64,000 bases of DNA, taken from assembly GCF_021155775.2 (NCBI RefSeq), contig NC_060233.1:25461456-25525455 (forward strand), written 5' to 3'. Below are positions 24,177 through 34,654 of this stretch, in pieces (the first letter of the stretch is position 1; each line of letters begins with the position of its first letter). The stretch is from Neodiprion pinetum. Its lineage: Eukaryota > Arthropoda > Insecta > Hymenoptera > Diprionidae. The notes below the pieces were generated by a model. It did no database searches, was not told where the DNA came from, and saw nothing but the letters and a program-made list of their open reading frames with translations. The position numbers and the translations under genes were made by a program.

Positions 24177-25823
24177 CAGTCCCCTGGTACGTCCCTTTTC
24201 CAGAATTACAAATCTTGTTACAAATATTTATTTTTGTGCCGTTGATAATTGAATAAAAAATATCCAAATACATTAACAAAAATAGTTAGCATCTTTATAC
24301 ATCACAATTATATTTTTATAATAGAATTTTAATTAAAATATCCATGTGTGAATGCTGTCCTCAAATTATTAAAATAGTCCCCTGTTAAAACTTTAAAACC
24401 GCGCTGAAGTCATATTTAGTTTTGGCGCGAAGTATTTAGATTGCGAAACGGAACGCAATCAGTGTGAAGTTTGCTCGGTTGTGTCGCTAGCGGGCAGCCA
24501 CCATTTTGTTAGGTGCTACTACTGCGTCTTCTGGTGAACCACGCGTCTCGGCCGTTAGTAAAAACATTCCCCTGGTAAGCCTTTTTTTTTTTACTATTTT
24601 AAGAGTTTTGATAACGATAATTTGTTTAAAATAATTGATCATTTAGTATGTAGCCACATCTGTTGCGTTTATCTGAATGTTTTTAAATGATATTGTTTTA
24701 TTAAGTATTCATGTAAAAATTACAGTCCCCTGGCCAACAGTCCCCTGTCATTTCATAGCACAGGGGACTGTTCCTACCACAGGGGACTGTTCATACTACT
24801 GTTTTCTTAGGTTTTGATCACAAAGAGTAACGTTTCTATCGTAGGTATTATCTCAAAATGCCACTGAAAAAGAAGTCACCCAGAACAAGAGAAGAAATAC
24901 TTGAACAAAAACGTATAGCTGAGCGTTTGAGATATCGACGACTTAAAAATGACCCTCAAAAAAAAGAAGAATTGAAAGATAAAGAAAGGCAGAAGTATCA
25001 ACAGAAAAAAGAAAAAGGTAAAAGAAAATTAGTTAAAGATATGAGTCTTCGTGAGCATAAGGCTGTAAAAAAGGTTTGGAGAAAGCATTGTTCTAAGTAT
25101 CGTGTAAAAAAAAAAGTCATGAAACTAACTGTAACTTTTATGAAAATTTGTGATAAGAAGGGCCATAAGTTTAGAATGGACGAAAATGATATTTCTGATG
25201 TCAGTTTTGACCAAATATTGCAGAAGTTACCAGATCCAGATCTAAGTCTAAAAGAGAGAACATTATTTTATTATTTTCCTGTATCTGTACCGGTCTTTCA
25301 GAAGAATTAATTAATTTACATATTTTTCCCTAAAGTACAATGTTAAGACTGATTTTTTTGTAAGGTGTTTACAATTAATGTTAATTATTTTAGTTACTTC
25401 AAAAGTATTATGTCGACTTAAAATATCGGCTGTGATAATTAATTAGCAGTAGTAATGTTTCTTTGTTTATTATTTTTTATATTTTTTGGTTCTGTGTTAA
25501 AAAGCAGGATACCATTTTTTTCATTATTATGAAGATTGACTTTAGTGTCATAGTTTAAAAGTTTAGAAGTTTTAGTTAAGAAGTTGTCTTAGTTTAACAG
25601 TATTTTTAAAACTTAATTGTTTTGTGAAGTTTAACGCAACTGTTATTGGGCTTAAGAAAAGTCACTATAATAAGTAAGATTTGTTATAATACTGTTGATT
25701 TTATTAAAAAAATTACATATTTTAAGAATGGTAAAGAAAAATAAAGAGTTTTATTACTTAAACAAAAATACTAATTGTTTTTGTCCATAAAACATTCCCC
25801 TGGATAGTTACAACAGTCCCCTG
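24177..25823 (+). mobile_element. Unclassified 1.65 kb unit defined by repeated CAGTCCCCTG motifs
   Basis: CAGTCCCCTG or a one- to two-base variant occurs at 24177, 24375 (TAGT...), 24565 (CATT...), 24723, 24738, 25793 (CATT...) and 25814 on the plus strand. In inverse orientation, CAGGGGACTG occurs at 24761 and 24780. That is nine copies in 1.65 kb, including a clustered palindromic set of four at 24723-24789. The unit contains an apparent first exon ending at 24574 (CCCCTG|GTAAGC) and the small basic ORF at 24858-25310. Mobility is inferred from the bounded arrangement and from the ORF's likeness to a multicopy arthropod family; I could not find inverted ends or a target duplication. Confidence 0.4.
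24858..25310 (+). CDS. Small highly basic protein, N-terminal module of a multicopy arthropod/cnidarian family
   Basis: A 150-residue protein of which about a third is Lys/Arg: MPLKKKSPRTREEILEQKR at the start, then RLRYRRLKNDPQKKEELKDK, repeated K/R/E/Q-rich helices, MSLREHKAVKKVWRKHCSKY, and a hydrophobic end PDLSLKERTLFYYFPV. Charged alpha-helical modules with this rhythm begin much larger uncharacterised, transposon-associated proteins in aphids, Hydra and other animals; here the long C-terminal part is missing. An acceptor CGTAG at about 24839-24843 just before the ATG and a possible donor GTAAGC at 24575 suggest a two-exon transcript with a non-coding first exon. A DNA- or RNA-binding role is plausible from charge only. 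Function unknown. Confidence 0.5.
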   Translation: MPLKKKSPRTREEILEQKRIAERLRYRRLKNDPQKKEELKDKERQKYQQKKEKGKRKLVKDMSLREHKAVKKVWRKHCSKYRVKKKVMKLTVTFMKICDKKGHKFRMDENDISDVSFDQILQKLPDPDLSLKERTLFYYFPVSVPVFQKN

Positions 25824-26433
25824 TCACGGTTTTGCGAAAAATCGTCCATAACTCAAAAACCAAGTGGAAAATGTGTGGGCTTTTTTAAGATATATATTTA
25901 ATTTACTATTGCCCTTAATTTTATTGACAAACATTCTCAACATTTAATAAAATTACTTCAGGACAGTCTTGTATGGACGAATTTCCAAATAGCAGAGAAA
26001 CGCCCATTTATGTTCATGTCACTTTTCACCGGAATCATTCGATCGAATATCTGCCTTCAAAGTTAGGCTGAAAGATGATGCTATTCCAAATGTGAGTTCA
26101 ATTCATAGTTTTTTAATACAAATATATTTCAGCATGTGAATATAAATCATATATTTATGTAGGTTTGCATCCAGAAGAATGCTGTCTTGCAAGACACATG
26201 CAGCGTTGATAAAAAACAAGATTGCTCTGAAGCCACAGAAAGTTTTCTCTCAGATGGGGTCGCATTGCACCCTGAAGCAGCGGAACCTTCGTCTTCATTT
26301 TTGAATATTAATATATATATAATTTTGAATTCACATACTCCAGGATAGTGAGACAAATTTTGCACAATTAGTACCTAATTCATATTTTTTAGAAAACATT
26401 TTTTCCCATTCTGCCTTGTTAACTTTGAATTAA
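25824..26433. other. Intergenic DNA between two mobile units
   Basis: No gene or repeat recognised apart from AT-rich sequence. The TTAA at 26430-26433 is the left target site of the next element. Confidence 0.4.
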
Positions 26434-26714
26434 GGTAGTTCTGTATGTACACGTATCAGCCAAAAGTTTCGACCGTAGTGTACAGTAAGATCTCATACGT
26501 ACGTGGCGCTACCTGTCTCGAACTTTTGGCGATGCTGTACACTGTTCATGTCCTACACAATCACACCTTATGCATGGATAGGGCCCTTACACATATAGAG
26601 AGCGCCTCTGTAAACTTGGCAACATCGCAATTTTTCAGTATATAGTAGCGTCCAACGTGAAAGTGTCAGAGTTCTGTAAAGTTATATTTGTTTTGTGAAA
26701 AAAAAATCTTGATA

Positions 26715-29700
26715 ATGGCAACCAAACGCGAATCAAGGGTCAGTTTGTGAAGAAAAAAGTGCTTGATAAAAAACTAAAAGCAGTTTCCGCCATGTGTCGA
26801 GCGAATGCCGCTAAACGAGAGGACAGTGGACATAACCTCCATGATCGGCAACAAGAATTTGCTGTCGAAGGGCGCCGAATCGTCGATTTAGAATATCTGG
26901 CCCAACAATTGAAGTGTATTCGCTGCAAAAAAGATATTTTATTGAGGAAAGCGGTGAAAGAAACGCGAATGGGATTGAACTCAATTCTGCACATTGCCTG
27001 CGACGAGTGTTGTTCTATAACCCAAGTACGCACAGGCAAAACACACGTAACGTTGGAAAATAAGACGCACGCTGATCTGAATACGAAAGCTGTATTGGGT
27101 GAGTTATTTTTTCAATTGTGCAAAATATAGAAATTAATTCGAAGAACGGATTAACCTGCCAAGGATATGCCTAATATCAAAATGCATTTTACAGGTGCAG
27201 TTCATTCTGGCATTGGAGAAACGGCGTTGAACAAATTATTGACTTGTTTAAACATCCCAACCATCGGGTCCCATGTTTTTAAAAAATATGAAAGAGAAAT
27301 TGGACCAGCATTGGAAGCTGCTGCGAAAGATTCCTGCCGTAGAGCTGCTGAAGAGGAAAAGAAATTAGTTATAGAGAATATGGAAAGATTGTGCCAGGAA
27401 TTGTAAGTTTTCACAACAATCTAATATTTCTATAAGAATCCTACATCCCAGTGGATAAGACTGAGACGGTGCAAGAGCTCTCACTAGCATCTGAGTTCAT
27501 TCGCAGTGTCACCTTTGCATACTGGAATGCAGGATTGCTATAGATTTTTTCCGGCGCCTCGACACCAAGTATTAACTTGCGGTCAAGCTGCTATTGTGAC
27601 TTCAGTGTTTATTGTTGAGAAAAAAAAACGTACGTGTAATTTTTGCAAATGTGACTTATCTCAATAATTAACTCCACGGTGTCTGTTATCGTAATGAAAA
27701 TAGTTATCATGGCATACAACACCGTAAGAAATTTTTTGAAATAAATTTTACTGCTGCGTCAGGAATCTAGATTTTGTGTCATCGCAGTCAACATTCAATG
27801 CAGCGAAATGATAAATTCTCACTGCGGTGACAGATATTGTAGAGGAAATAGTTATGGTATACAACACTGTAAGAAATTTTGTAAAATAAATTTTACTGCT
27901 GCGTCAGGAATCTAGATTTTGTGTCATCGCAGTCAACATTCAATGCAGCGAAATGATAAATTCTCACTGCGGTGACAGATATTGTAGAGGAAATAGTTAT
28001 GGTATACAACACTGTAAGAAATTTTGTAAAATAAATTTTACTGCTGTGTCAGGAATCTAGATTTTGTGTCATCGCAGTCAACATTCAATGCAGCGAAATG
28101 ACAAATTCTCACTGCGGTGACAGATATTGTAGAGGAAATAGTTATGGTATACAACACTGTAAGAAATTTTGTAAAATAAATTTTACTGCTGCGTCAGGAA
28201 TCTAGATTTTGTGTCATCGCAGTCAACATTCAATGCAGCGAAATGATAAATTCTCACTGCGGTGACAGATATTGTAGAGGAAATAGTTATGGTATACAAC
28301 ACTGTAAGAAATTTTGTAAAATCAATTTTACTGCTGCGTCAGGTGAAATGATATAGATTTAGTGTCATCGCAGTCAATATTCATTGCAGTGAAATGATAA
28401 ATTCTCACTGCGTTGAGCATAACATTTTATCAGCGTGGCACTCCATCTCCCTTTTTATGAATCCCTTATTGTAATTATATTAAATTTGTATATAGCGGTG
28501 AGAATCAAATCCATCTGTAAATTGATATTTTTTTAAATAGCAAATATGGTTATACTTGATATTTTAAAGAATTTGTAACTTAGAGTTCGGCTACAAGGTG
28601 GAAAATTTTATATAACTTTTCGCTGTTGAAACTATTGCAACAGTGACATAATGGCATATGTAATAGACATATATATGGTGATGATAAAAAACAATAAATT
28701 GGAATAAAATGCTTATCGTTCTTTTCGTTATCAGGCCACTAGATATAGTCGACGAAGTTTATCCATTCGCGCGGACCCTCGGCTCTCTCACTAACCCTAA
28801 CCTTCATCCTCAAACAATCGACGATGATGTAAGGAGAAGAGAGGAATTTGACACAGCAATAGGGAACATCGTGAATATCATCGTTTCCTATGATATGGGC
28901 TGGAGCAAGCGGGGCAATGGCCGAAGCTACAATAATTTAAATGGCTATGGTACGATTGTCGGTTTTCTGAGTTGAAAAGTGCTGGACTTTGCAGTGCGAA
29001 ATCGGAAATATAGAATGTGTACCAACGGCCACAGCAAATCCGATCACGAGTGTAGGCAAAATTTTTGCGGCAGTGCGAAGGCGATGGAGTCTGACGTAGG
29101 CGCCGCTCTGGTCAACGAGAGTTCGATTCTCAAAGATATCGGGCTGAACGTGAGAGTTCTGATAGGGGACGAGGATAGTTCAACGATCGCAGCAGTACGA
29201 CAGGGAAATCTTCAAACAGTCTTCAAACTCGCAGACAGCAATCATTTGAAGAAAAATTTTGCCAATGCTTTGTATGAACTACGAAAAGGTTACAGTGAAA
29301 TGAGAAACAAGGAAGTTATTCCTCATTTGAAAAAATGTTTTTCTTACGCACTAGTGCAAAATAAAGGACATAGTGCCGAGTTAGGGAAAACTATTCGCAA
29401 TATCCCTGAGCATGTTTTTGGCCAGCATGAAAATTGTGGAGTTTGGTGTAAAGGTACACATAAAATTGAACTGAAAAATCAGCAATTATACACCAAGCTT
29501 TCAGAGCTATTTGGCAAATATGCTGACAATGCTGCAAAATTTTCTGTTGCTGCCTCCAGTCAAGCTAATGAAAGTATTAACAATATAATGGCTCACAAAG
29601 CACCTAAAAATTGCTGCTACAGCCTGAGCGAATCAGGGGACTACCGATTAGCTAGCACTGTATGCACAAAAAACGAAGGCGAAAAGCACATCATGGACGT

Positions 29701-30808
29701 CAACTCGAAATTGAATGTATCACCGGGGAAGCACACTGCATCTTTCGCGAAGGTGTTGGACACAAAAAGAAAAAAACGAGCGATGAAGGCAAAATTACCA
29801 ACAACTAAAGCTCGAAGAAATTTATTGGCACGAAAAAAAGAAGCCTCCAGGAAGTCGATGGAGCAATCTGAAGGGATTCATTATGAAACTAACTGCGGCA
29901 TCAACTCTTGTTCAGAGAGCAGGGGAACTGTTGATTTTCGACTTCTCTTAGATATTTTGCCAACCATCGCAGTATCGGTAGACAGCTGCAATATAATATA
30001 TTTCGATTTGGAGACGTCTGGGTTCTCGAAGGACTCAGAAATTTTACAAATCGCAGCAAAATTTGAGAATTCAACATTCAGCGTCTATCTCCATCCGTCC
30101 AAGTCGATTGATGCTGATGCTTCCCGGGTTACGGGGTTGAAATACGTTGGAGAAAAACTGTATTTCTACAGCAAAGAAGTAGCCACAATTGCGCCTCGTG
30201 AAGCTCTAATTTCATTTCAACAGTTTCTCGAATTTTCATCGAAGCCATGCGTTTTGGTTGCTCATAATGCATCGTTCGACTCCTCTCATTTACTGCGATA
30301 TATAATAGATTACGGTATGATCGAGAGTTTTAAAAATATCGCAGGGTTTTCAGATAGTTTGACTGTGATGAAAAAAGTTTTGCCTGAACGAAAAGCCGAA
30401 AAAAAAAGTTTCAATTTACCAATTTTAGCCCGCGACTTATTGAATTTTGGAACATCCGATAAATTTCATGAAGCCCTATTCGATGTTGAAACTCTCGTGA
30501 AACTATGTGATACTTTTGCCAAAAAGGAAATGTTTCTTGAAGTTTGTAAGCTTTATAAAGAAGTGATAATGGTGAAACTCCTGTCACCAAGTCTAAAATA
30601 TTTGAAAGGCGTGATATCAAATCAAATGATTCTGAAAATAGCAGGAGCCGGAATTCATTATGAAATTTTAAAAGAGGTGTACGCGAAAGATGGCGACATC
30701 GGAATAAAATCTTTATTATCGGAGAAAACGATCTCAAATAAACCACGGGTTACAAAAGCGAAAAAAATAATCGAGACGGTAGTTGAACACCTGAGAAACA
30801 AGGGTTAA
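26715..30808 (+). pseudogene. Mutator-like transposase fused to a DEDDh 3'-5' exonuclease domain, inactivated
   Basis: Exons: about 26715-27098, 27195-27402 and 28735-30808, with GT-AG borders and agreeing phases. The first exon has an ATG at 26715 whose frame stops after 11 codons. The frame that continues (GQFVKKKVLDKKLKAVS...) would need one extra base near 26737, so a 1 bp loss in a G run is likely. The N-terminal half has the zinc-like pattern CIRCKKDILLRK...CDECC and the block VHSGIGETALNKLLTCLNIP, typical of animal Mutator-like transposases (PF20700 type). A TGA at 28973-28975 interrupts the frame within the conserved VGFLS-x-K segment. The last exon continues with IGDEDSSTIAAVRQG and DSNHLKKNFANALYELRKG. 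It then carries a full DEDDh set, counted from 28979: D343 and E345 (YFDLETSG), D434 (AHNASFD), H497 and D502 (HEALFDVE). All exonuclease residues survive. The fusion partner's role is unknown; end trimming during transposition is one idea. Confidence 0.75.
27678..28425. repeat. 145 bp tandem minisatellite, about five units
   Basis: AGAGGAAATAGTTATGGTAT starts at 27841, 27986, 28131 and 28276, exactly 145 bp apart; diverged partial units lie before and after. Within a unit, CACTGCGGTGA and TCATCGCAGT/AATGCAGCGA motifs are partly complementary. It fills the middle of the ~1.3 kb intron of the transposase gene. Confidence 0.95.
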
Positions 30809-31192
30809 TTTTTGTTTATCAGTAATTGACATTTATATTTAAAAGTTTTCATCTGAAAAAAAATGTTATTATTGTTATCAATGTTAAAAAAAAATGTATG
30901 CATTGAATTTATTTTTTACTTTGTCCGCAATATTTGTTTTTATATACGTATATTCGACGCGCACGATCATAATATATATGACACAATATACGTGAAACTA
31001 ACGCTTTACAAAAGTGAAAAAAAATAATCAAGACCGTTGTTGAACACCTGAGAAACAAGCGTTAATTTTTGTTCATCAATAATTGATATTTCTATTTGAA
31101 AGTTTTTATTTGACAAAAATTTTATTATCGTTATCAGTACTTAAAAAAAAAAGTTATTCATTGAATTTATTTTTACTTTGTCCGCAATTTTT

Positions 31193-31236
<44 letters not shown>

Positions 31237-31325
31237 ATATATATTCTATTCATTTGTATATTCACACACACGACCATAGTATATATGACACAATATACAT
31301 GAATAGTACACAATATATACGAATA
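30751..31325. repeat. Tandem duplication of the transposase ORF end and 3' UTR
   Basis: Copy 1 (30751-31003) runs from the last ~19 codons (TACAAAAGCGAAAAAAATAA) through the stop into ACACAATATACGTGAAACTA. Copy 2 (31007-31325) repeats it in diverged form, including a second ..CACCTGAGAAACAAGCGTTAA. Copy 2 carries an expanded (TA)n tract at about 31196-31233. Confidence 0.85.
31196..31250. repeat. (TA)n microsatellite
   Basis: An almost pure TA run of about 38 bp followed by CTATATATATTCTAT. It is located in the second copy of the duplicated 3' UTR. Confidence 0.95.
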
Positions 31326-31855
31326 AATAAACGAAATTTAATTGATTAAAAGAACAAATTTATTTTCCATCCTTGTCGTAATTATTGAAACCTACGAAAA
31401 ATTTTACTATCGCGGCTTTTACGACGCGCGCATCTGTTCCCTGCCGCCGTACACTGTTGCCGTTTCGTCACAGCTGATCGTATCTCCGTTCCCCGTCGCG
31501 TAAGATTATTCATTTTCATTAATCGATATCTTCGAAACTAAACGGTGAAAAATATGTATATTTTTTTAAAATTAATCCTACAGTAGTGCTCAACACGCGA
31601 GTGATTTTTCAATGAAGTCGTAAGATCCGTTCGGGAGCTATCATAAAAAATGTAGACAAAGTCCGTCGATTTGCGTGTTAGGTATAGGCCGCGCGTGCAA
31701 AAAGATCGATTTTTAATTGCAAATATCTTCCAAACGGGACGGTAAATCGGTTTCAAATTTTGTGAGTCGGTCCATGGAGGTTGTTTTTACACCATACTAA
31801 AATTTCAGGCCTTTCCTAAGATTTGGACAAAACTACAGAACTACCTTAATAATTA

Positions 31856-32060
31856 CCCGCACGGCACACAATATTGCACCAACATTGCAGCAATATTGCA
31901 ATATTGCAGTTGCGGTTGCCACGTTGCAGACACATTGTAGCAATATTACAAGTGACAGCTTCCATATGAAACATTGCAGATGGATTGCTGCAATATTGCA
32001 ATTCACACAACTTGCCCGTCATAATTGCAGCAAGATTGCAGTAAGATTGCAGCAACATCA
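31856..32060. repeat. Left terminal and subterminal repeat zone of the EnSpm-like element
   Basis: About ten imperfect copies of ATTGCAGCAATATTGCA or its halves lie within 200 bp of the end. The mirror zone at 55850-56002 has the same motif family in inverse order. Such clusters are the usual transposase-binding sites of CACTA elements. Confidence 0.65.
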
Positions 32061-32076
32061 AACTGATATATACATA

Positions 32077-33398
32077 CGAGGTGTGTTCAAAAAGTAAGGT
32101 GACTTTTCTAATTTCGCGGGCTATGTCCGTTCGATCTTCGATTTTTTTTTATGTTATGTTGGTACACTTGTCCCGAACATCTGTACACAGTTTCAAGTGT
32201 ATAGCATGTTTAGTTTGTTTTTGACAGATACAAAGGTGAGACGTATTTTGGTGTGCTCGGCGATTTTTTGCTATCAAGAAAAATGGATCAAAGAATTTGC
32301 ATCAAATTTTGTGTAAAAAATGGAATTAAGTGCTCCAAAACACTTGAAATGTTGACAGTGGCATACGGTGAGTCTACTCTTAGTAAAAAAAACGTTTATA
32401 AGTGGTACAAGCTCTTCCAAGATGGCCGAGAAGATGCCAATGACGAACCTCGCTCTGGACGCCCCAGCACGTCAACAACAGATGAAAACGTTGAAGCAGT
32501 GAAGAAAATTGTTTTGGAAAATCGTCGAATCACTATCAGAGAAGTTGCTGAGGATGTTGGCATATCGGTTGGCTCGTGCCATGAAATTTTTTCGGATGTT
32601 TTGGGTATGAGACGTGTGTCAGCGAAGTTTGTTCCGAAACTGCTTAATTTTGACCAGAAGAATCGTCGCATGAGCATCGCTCAGGAGCTGTTGAATGACG
32701 TCAATGATGATCCTGATTTACTCAAAAGGGTCATAACTGGTGACGAATCATGGGTATATGGTTATGACATCGAAACCAAAGTCCAATCGTCCCAGTGGAA
32801 GAGCCCAGGAGAGCCAAGACCGAAAAAAGCACGCCAAGTTCGATCAAATGTCAAGGTTTTGCTCACTGTTTTCTTCGATTACCGTGGCGTAGTGTATCAG
32901 GAGTTCTTACCAAAAGGTCGTACGGTCAATAAAGAGTATTACCTTGAAGTTATGCGCCGTTTGCGAGAAGCAATACGAAGGAAACGTCCGGAATTGTGGA
33001 AAAACAATTCGTGGCTTTTGTATCACGATAATGCACCTGCTCACTCATCGTTGCTTGTGAGAGGTTTTTTGACCAAAAACAACACCACAATCATGCCTCA
33101 GCCACCATATTCACCGGATTTGGCCCCATGCGACTTTTTCCTGTTCCCAAAACTGAAGAGACCTATGAAAGGACGGAGATTTGCAACGATTGAGGAGATA
33201 AAGACTGCATCGCTGGAAGAGCTCAAAGCTATACCAGAAAGTGCTTATCAGAAGTGCTTTGAGGATTGGAAAAAGTGTTGGCACAAGTGTATTATATCTG
33301 AGGGGGATTACTTTGAAGGGGACAACATAAATATTGATGAATAAATAAATAGTTTTTCATAAAAATATAAAGTCACCTTACTTTTTGAACACACCTCG
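32077..33398 (+). mobile_element. Full-length mariner transposon
   Basis: 1322 bp. The 30 bp terminal inverted repeats are identical, beginning CGAGGTGTGTTCAAAAAGTA, and TA flanks both sides (32075-32076 and 33399-33400). The single ORF is intact. Perfect ends and an open frame suggest a recent insertion into the left subterminal region of the EnSpm-like element. Confidence 0.95.
32283..33344 (+). CDS. Mariner transposase (intact)
   Basis: A 353-residue Tc1/mariner-family DNA transposase that cuts and pastes the surrounding element at TA sites. The ATG at 32283 (MDQRICIKFCVKNG) is chosen because it starts at the conserved N-terminus; the frame is open for ten codons further upstream. The N-terminal paired-type helix-turn-helix region includes SKKNVYKWYKLFQDGRE and the linker-type DEPRSGRPSTST. 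The catalytic triad is D154 (ITGDESW), D249 (YHDNAPAH) and D284 (YSPDLAPCDFF), with exactly 34 residues between the last two, the D,D34D signature of mariners. Length is normal (about 345-355). No stop, frameshift or missing catalytic residue is seen, so activity is possible. Confidence 0.96.
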   Translation: MDQRICIKFCVKNGIKCSKTLEMLTVAYGESTLSKKNVYKWYKLFQDGREDANDEPRSGRPSTSTTDENVEAVKKIVLENRRITIREVAEDVGISVGSCHEIFSDVLGMRRVSAKFVPKLLNFDQKNRRMSIAQELLNDVNDDPDLLKRVITGDESWVYGYDIETKVQSSQWKSPGEPRPKKARQVRSNVKVLLTVFFDYRGVVYQEFLPKGRTVNKEYYLEVMRRLREAIRRKRPELWKNNSWLLYHDNAPAHSSLLVRGFLTKNNTTIMPQPPYSPDLAPCDFFLFPKLKRPMKGRRFATIEEIKTASLEELKAIPESAYQKCFEDWKKCWHKCIISEGDYFEGDNINIDE

Positions 33399-34105
33399 TA
33401 TGTGCTTTCCGAAAGTTAATGTTCAATTATGCATAGCCTAGGTGACCGCAGTATTCGAAAGTAGGGGGGCTGCATAGGGTGGTGTGAGACGGGGCAAATC
33501 AATTTTGTGGCGGATCTCAAAATGTTCAGTATGTCTAACAAAAATCCATTCAAAATATAGTCGTAAGAAAGTCATTCAAGTAATTTATTTATACCTATCC
33601 ACAAAATTGACGCCCCAAAAAAAAATATACTCTATTTTCTTATTCACTATTATTTTGGTACGTATCATAACAAACTATTGATTAAAGAGATATTACAAAT
33701 GCTCATGTCAGAAATAAGACGACGCTAACAGAGAAATATATTCAAATTGGCGCCTCAGCGCGTGACCACGATTGGCTATGATGAATGTAGCTCTTACGCG
33801 TAACATACTAGAAGCGAACACACTCTCTTCCTTTTTGTAATTCTACCTGTAATATATAATACAATATAATATCTACTTATAACAGAGCCATCCTGATAAT
33901 ACGAGTACTTTATTTACCTAAAAATAACAGCTCATTTTCTTGCCGGCAATTAATTGGTTTCGAAATTACCGCCATTCGCACTTTGTGTCTGCTCTTAAAA
34001 CCTCACGCGTGGCGTAGTTGTGTTTTCGCGCCAATTCGTGCCCGCCCCGACGTTACGCCCGCGCGCATCCATCTTGACCTAAATAATTTGCAGCCATAAA
34101 GTTGC
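33399..34105. other. 5' region of the EnSpm-like element
   Basis: No ORF of note. The last ~150 bp (about 33950-34105) are GC-rich and CpG-rich compared with the surroundings, with TTTCGCGCCAATTCGTGCCC, and probably contain the promoter of the element's transposase transcript. A possible short first coding exon follows at 34106. Confidence 0.4.
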
Positions 34106-34149
34106 ATGGCCGAGCGTTGGGATGAAGACCGCGTGGTCGAGAGTTTGGT
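34106..34149 (+). CDS. Possible first coding exon of the EnSpm-like transcript
   Basis: ATG at 34106 opens MAERWDEDRVVESL and ends at a strong donor, TTTG|GTAAGTATT. It sits directly after the GC-rich promoter-like stretch. Whether it joins the transposase exon at about 35308 cannot be decided from the sequence. Confidence 0.35.
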
Positions 34150-34654
34150 AAGTATTTGAATATTTCTATATTTATGTATAAATACGCTTTTATCCCTCTG
34201 AAACGTCTGAATTCATACGCATTCACTTTGTTCCCAATTTGTGGTCTTTGATATACATTAAATCAGTGTTAATTGTTTCAATTTTATGAATGCGTCGTCT
34301 TGCGCGGTATGTACATACCGATGGCGAGGTTATGTCGAATAATGTGTATATATTTCCCTCCTCTGTAGTGAAATTCAACGTAAGATATAGCGTAATTTTT
34401 ATGTTTGCAGGTATTATTACTCTACAAAAGCTGTTCGTAGTAATCAAAGGTCAGTACCAGAACATGTTCCTTAAATAACACTAGATTAGAACGTTTTCAA
34501 ACCGCTCGTAAATTAAAGGAGCTATAAAAAAGGGAAGCGACAGAATCCAATAAAAACAAAATGAAAAACGAGAATAAGTAAAGAAATAAATAATTCATTA
34601 CCGAAAATTAATTGCTCGTCGATGAGTTGTATTTACATACAGTTTTTAAACTTA

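Larger units (their letters stand above)
26434..31845 (+). mobile_element. 5.4 kb TTAA-flanked Mutator/Kolobok-like DNA transposon
   Basis: The left end GGTAGTTCTGTATGT and the right end, inverted, share GGTAGTTCTGTA (12 bp). TTAA flanks both ends (26430-26433 and 31846-31849). The element carries a multi-exon gene for a Mutator-like transposase fused to a DEDDh exonuclease domain. The gene is decayed by an apparent frameshift and an in-frame stop. An intron holds a 145 bp minisatellite, and the 3' end of the ORF and UTR is tandemly duplicated. Its right border is only a few bases from the left end of the EnSpm-like element. Confidence 0.8.

Noticed and set aside
27678..28425. CRISPR-like array
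   Set aside because: The repeats are 145 bp with no unique spacers and the genome is eukaryotic; this is a minisatellite.
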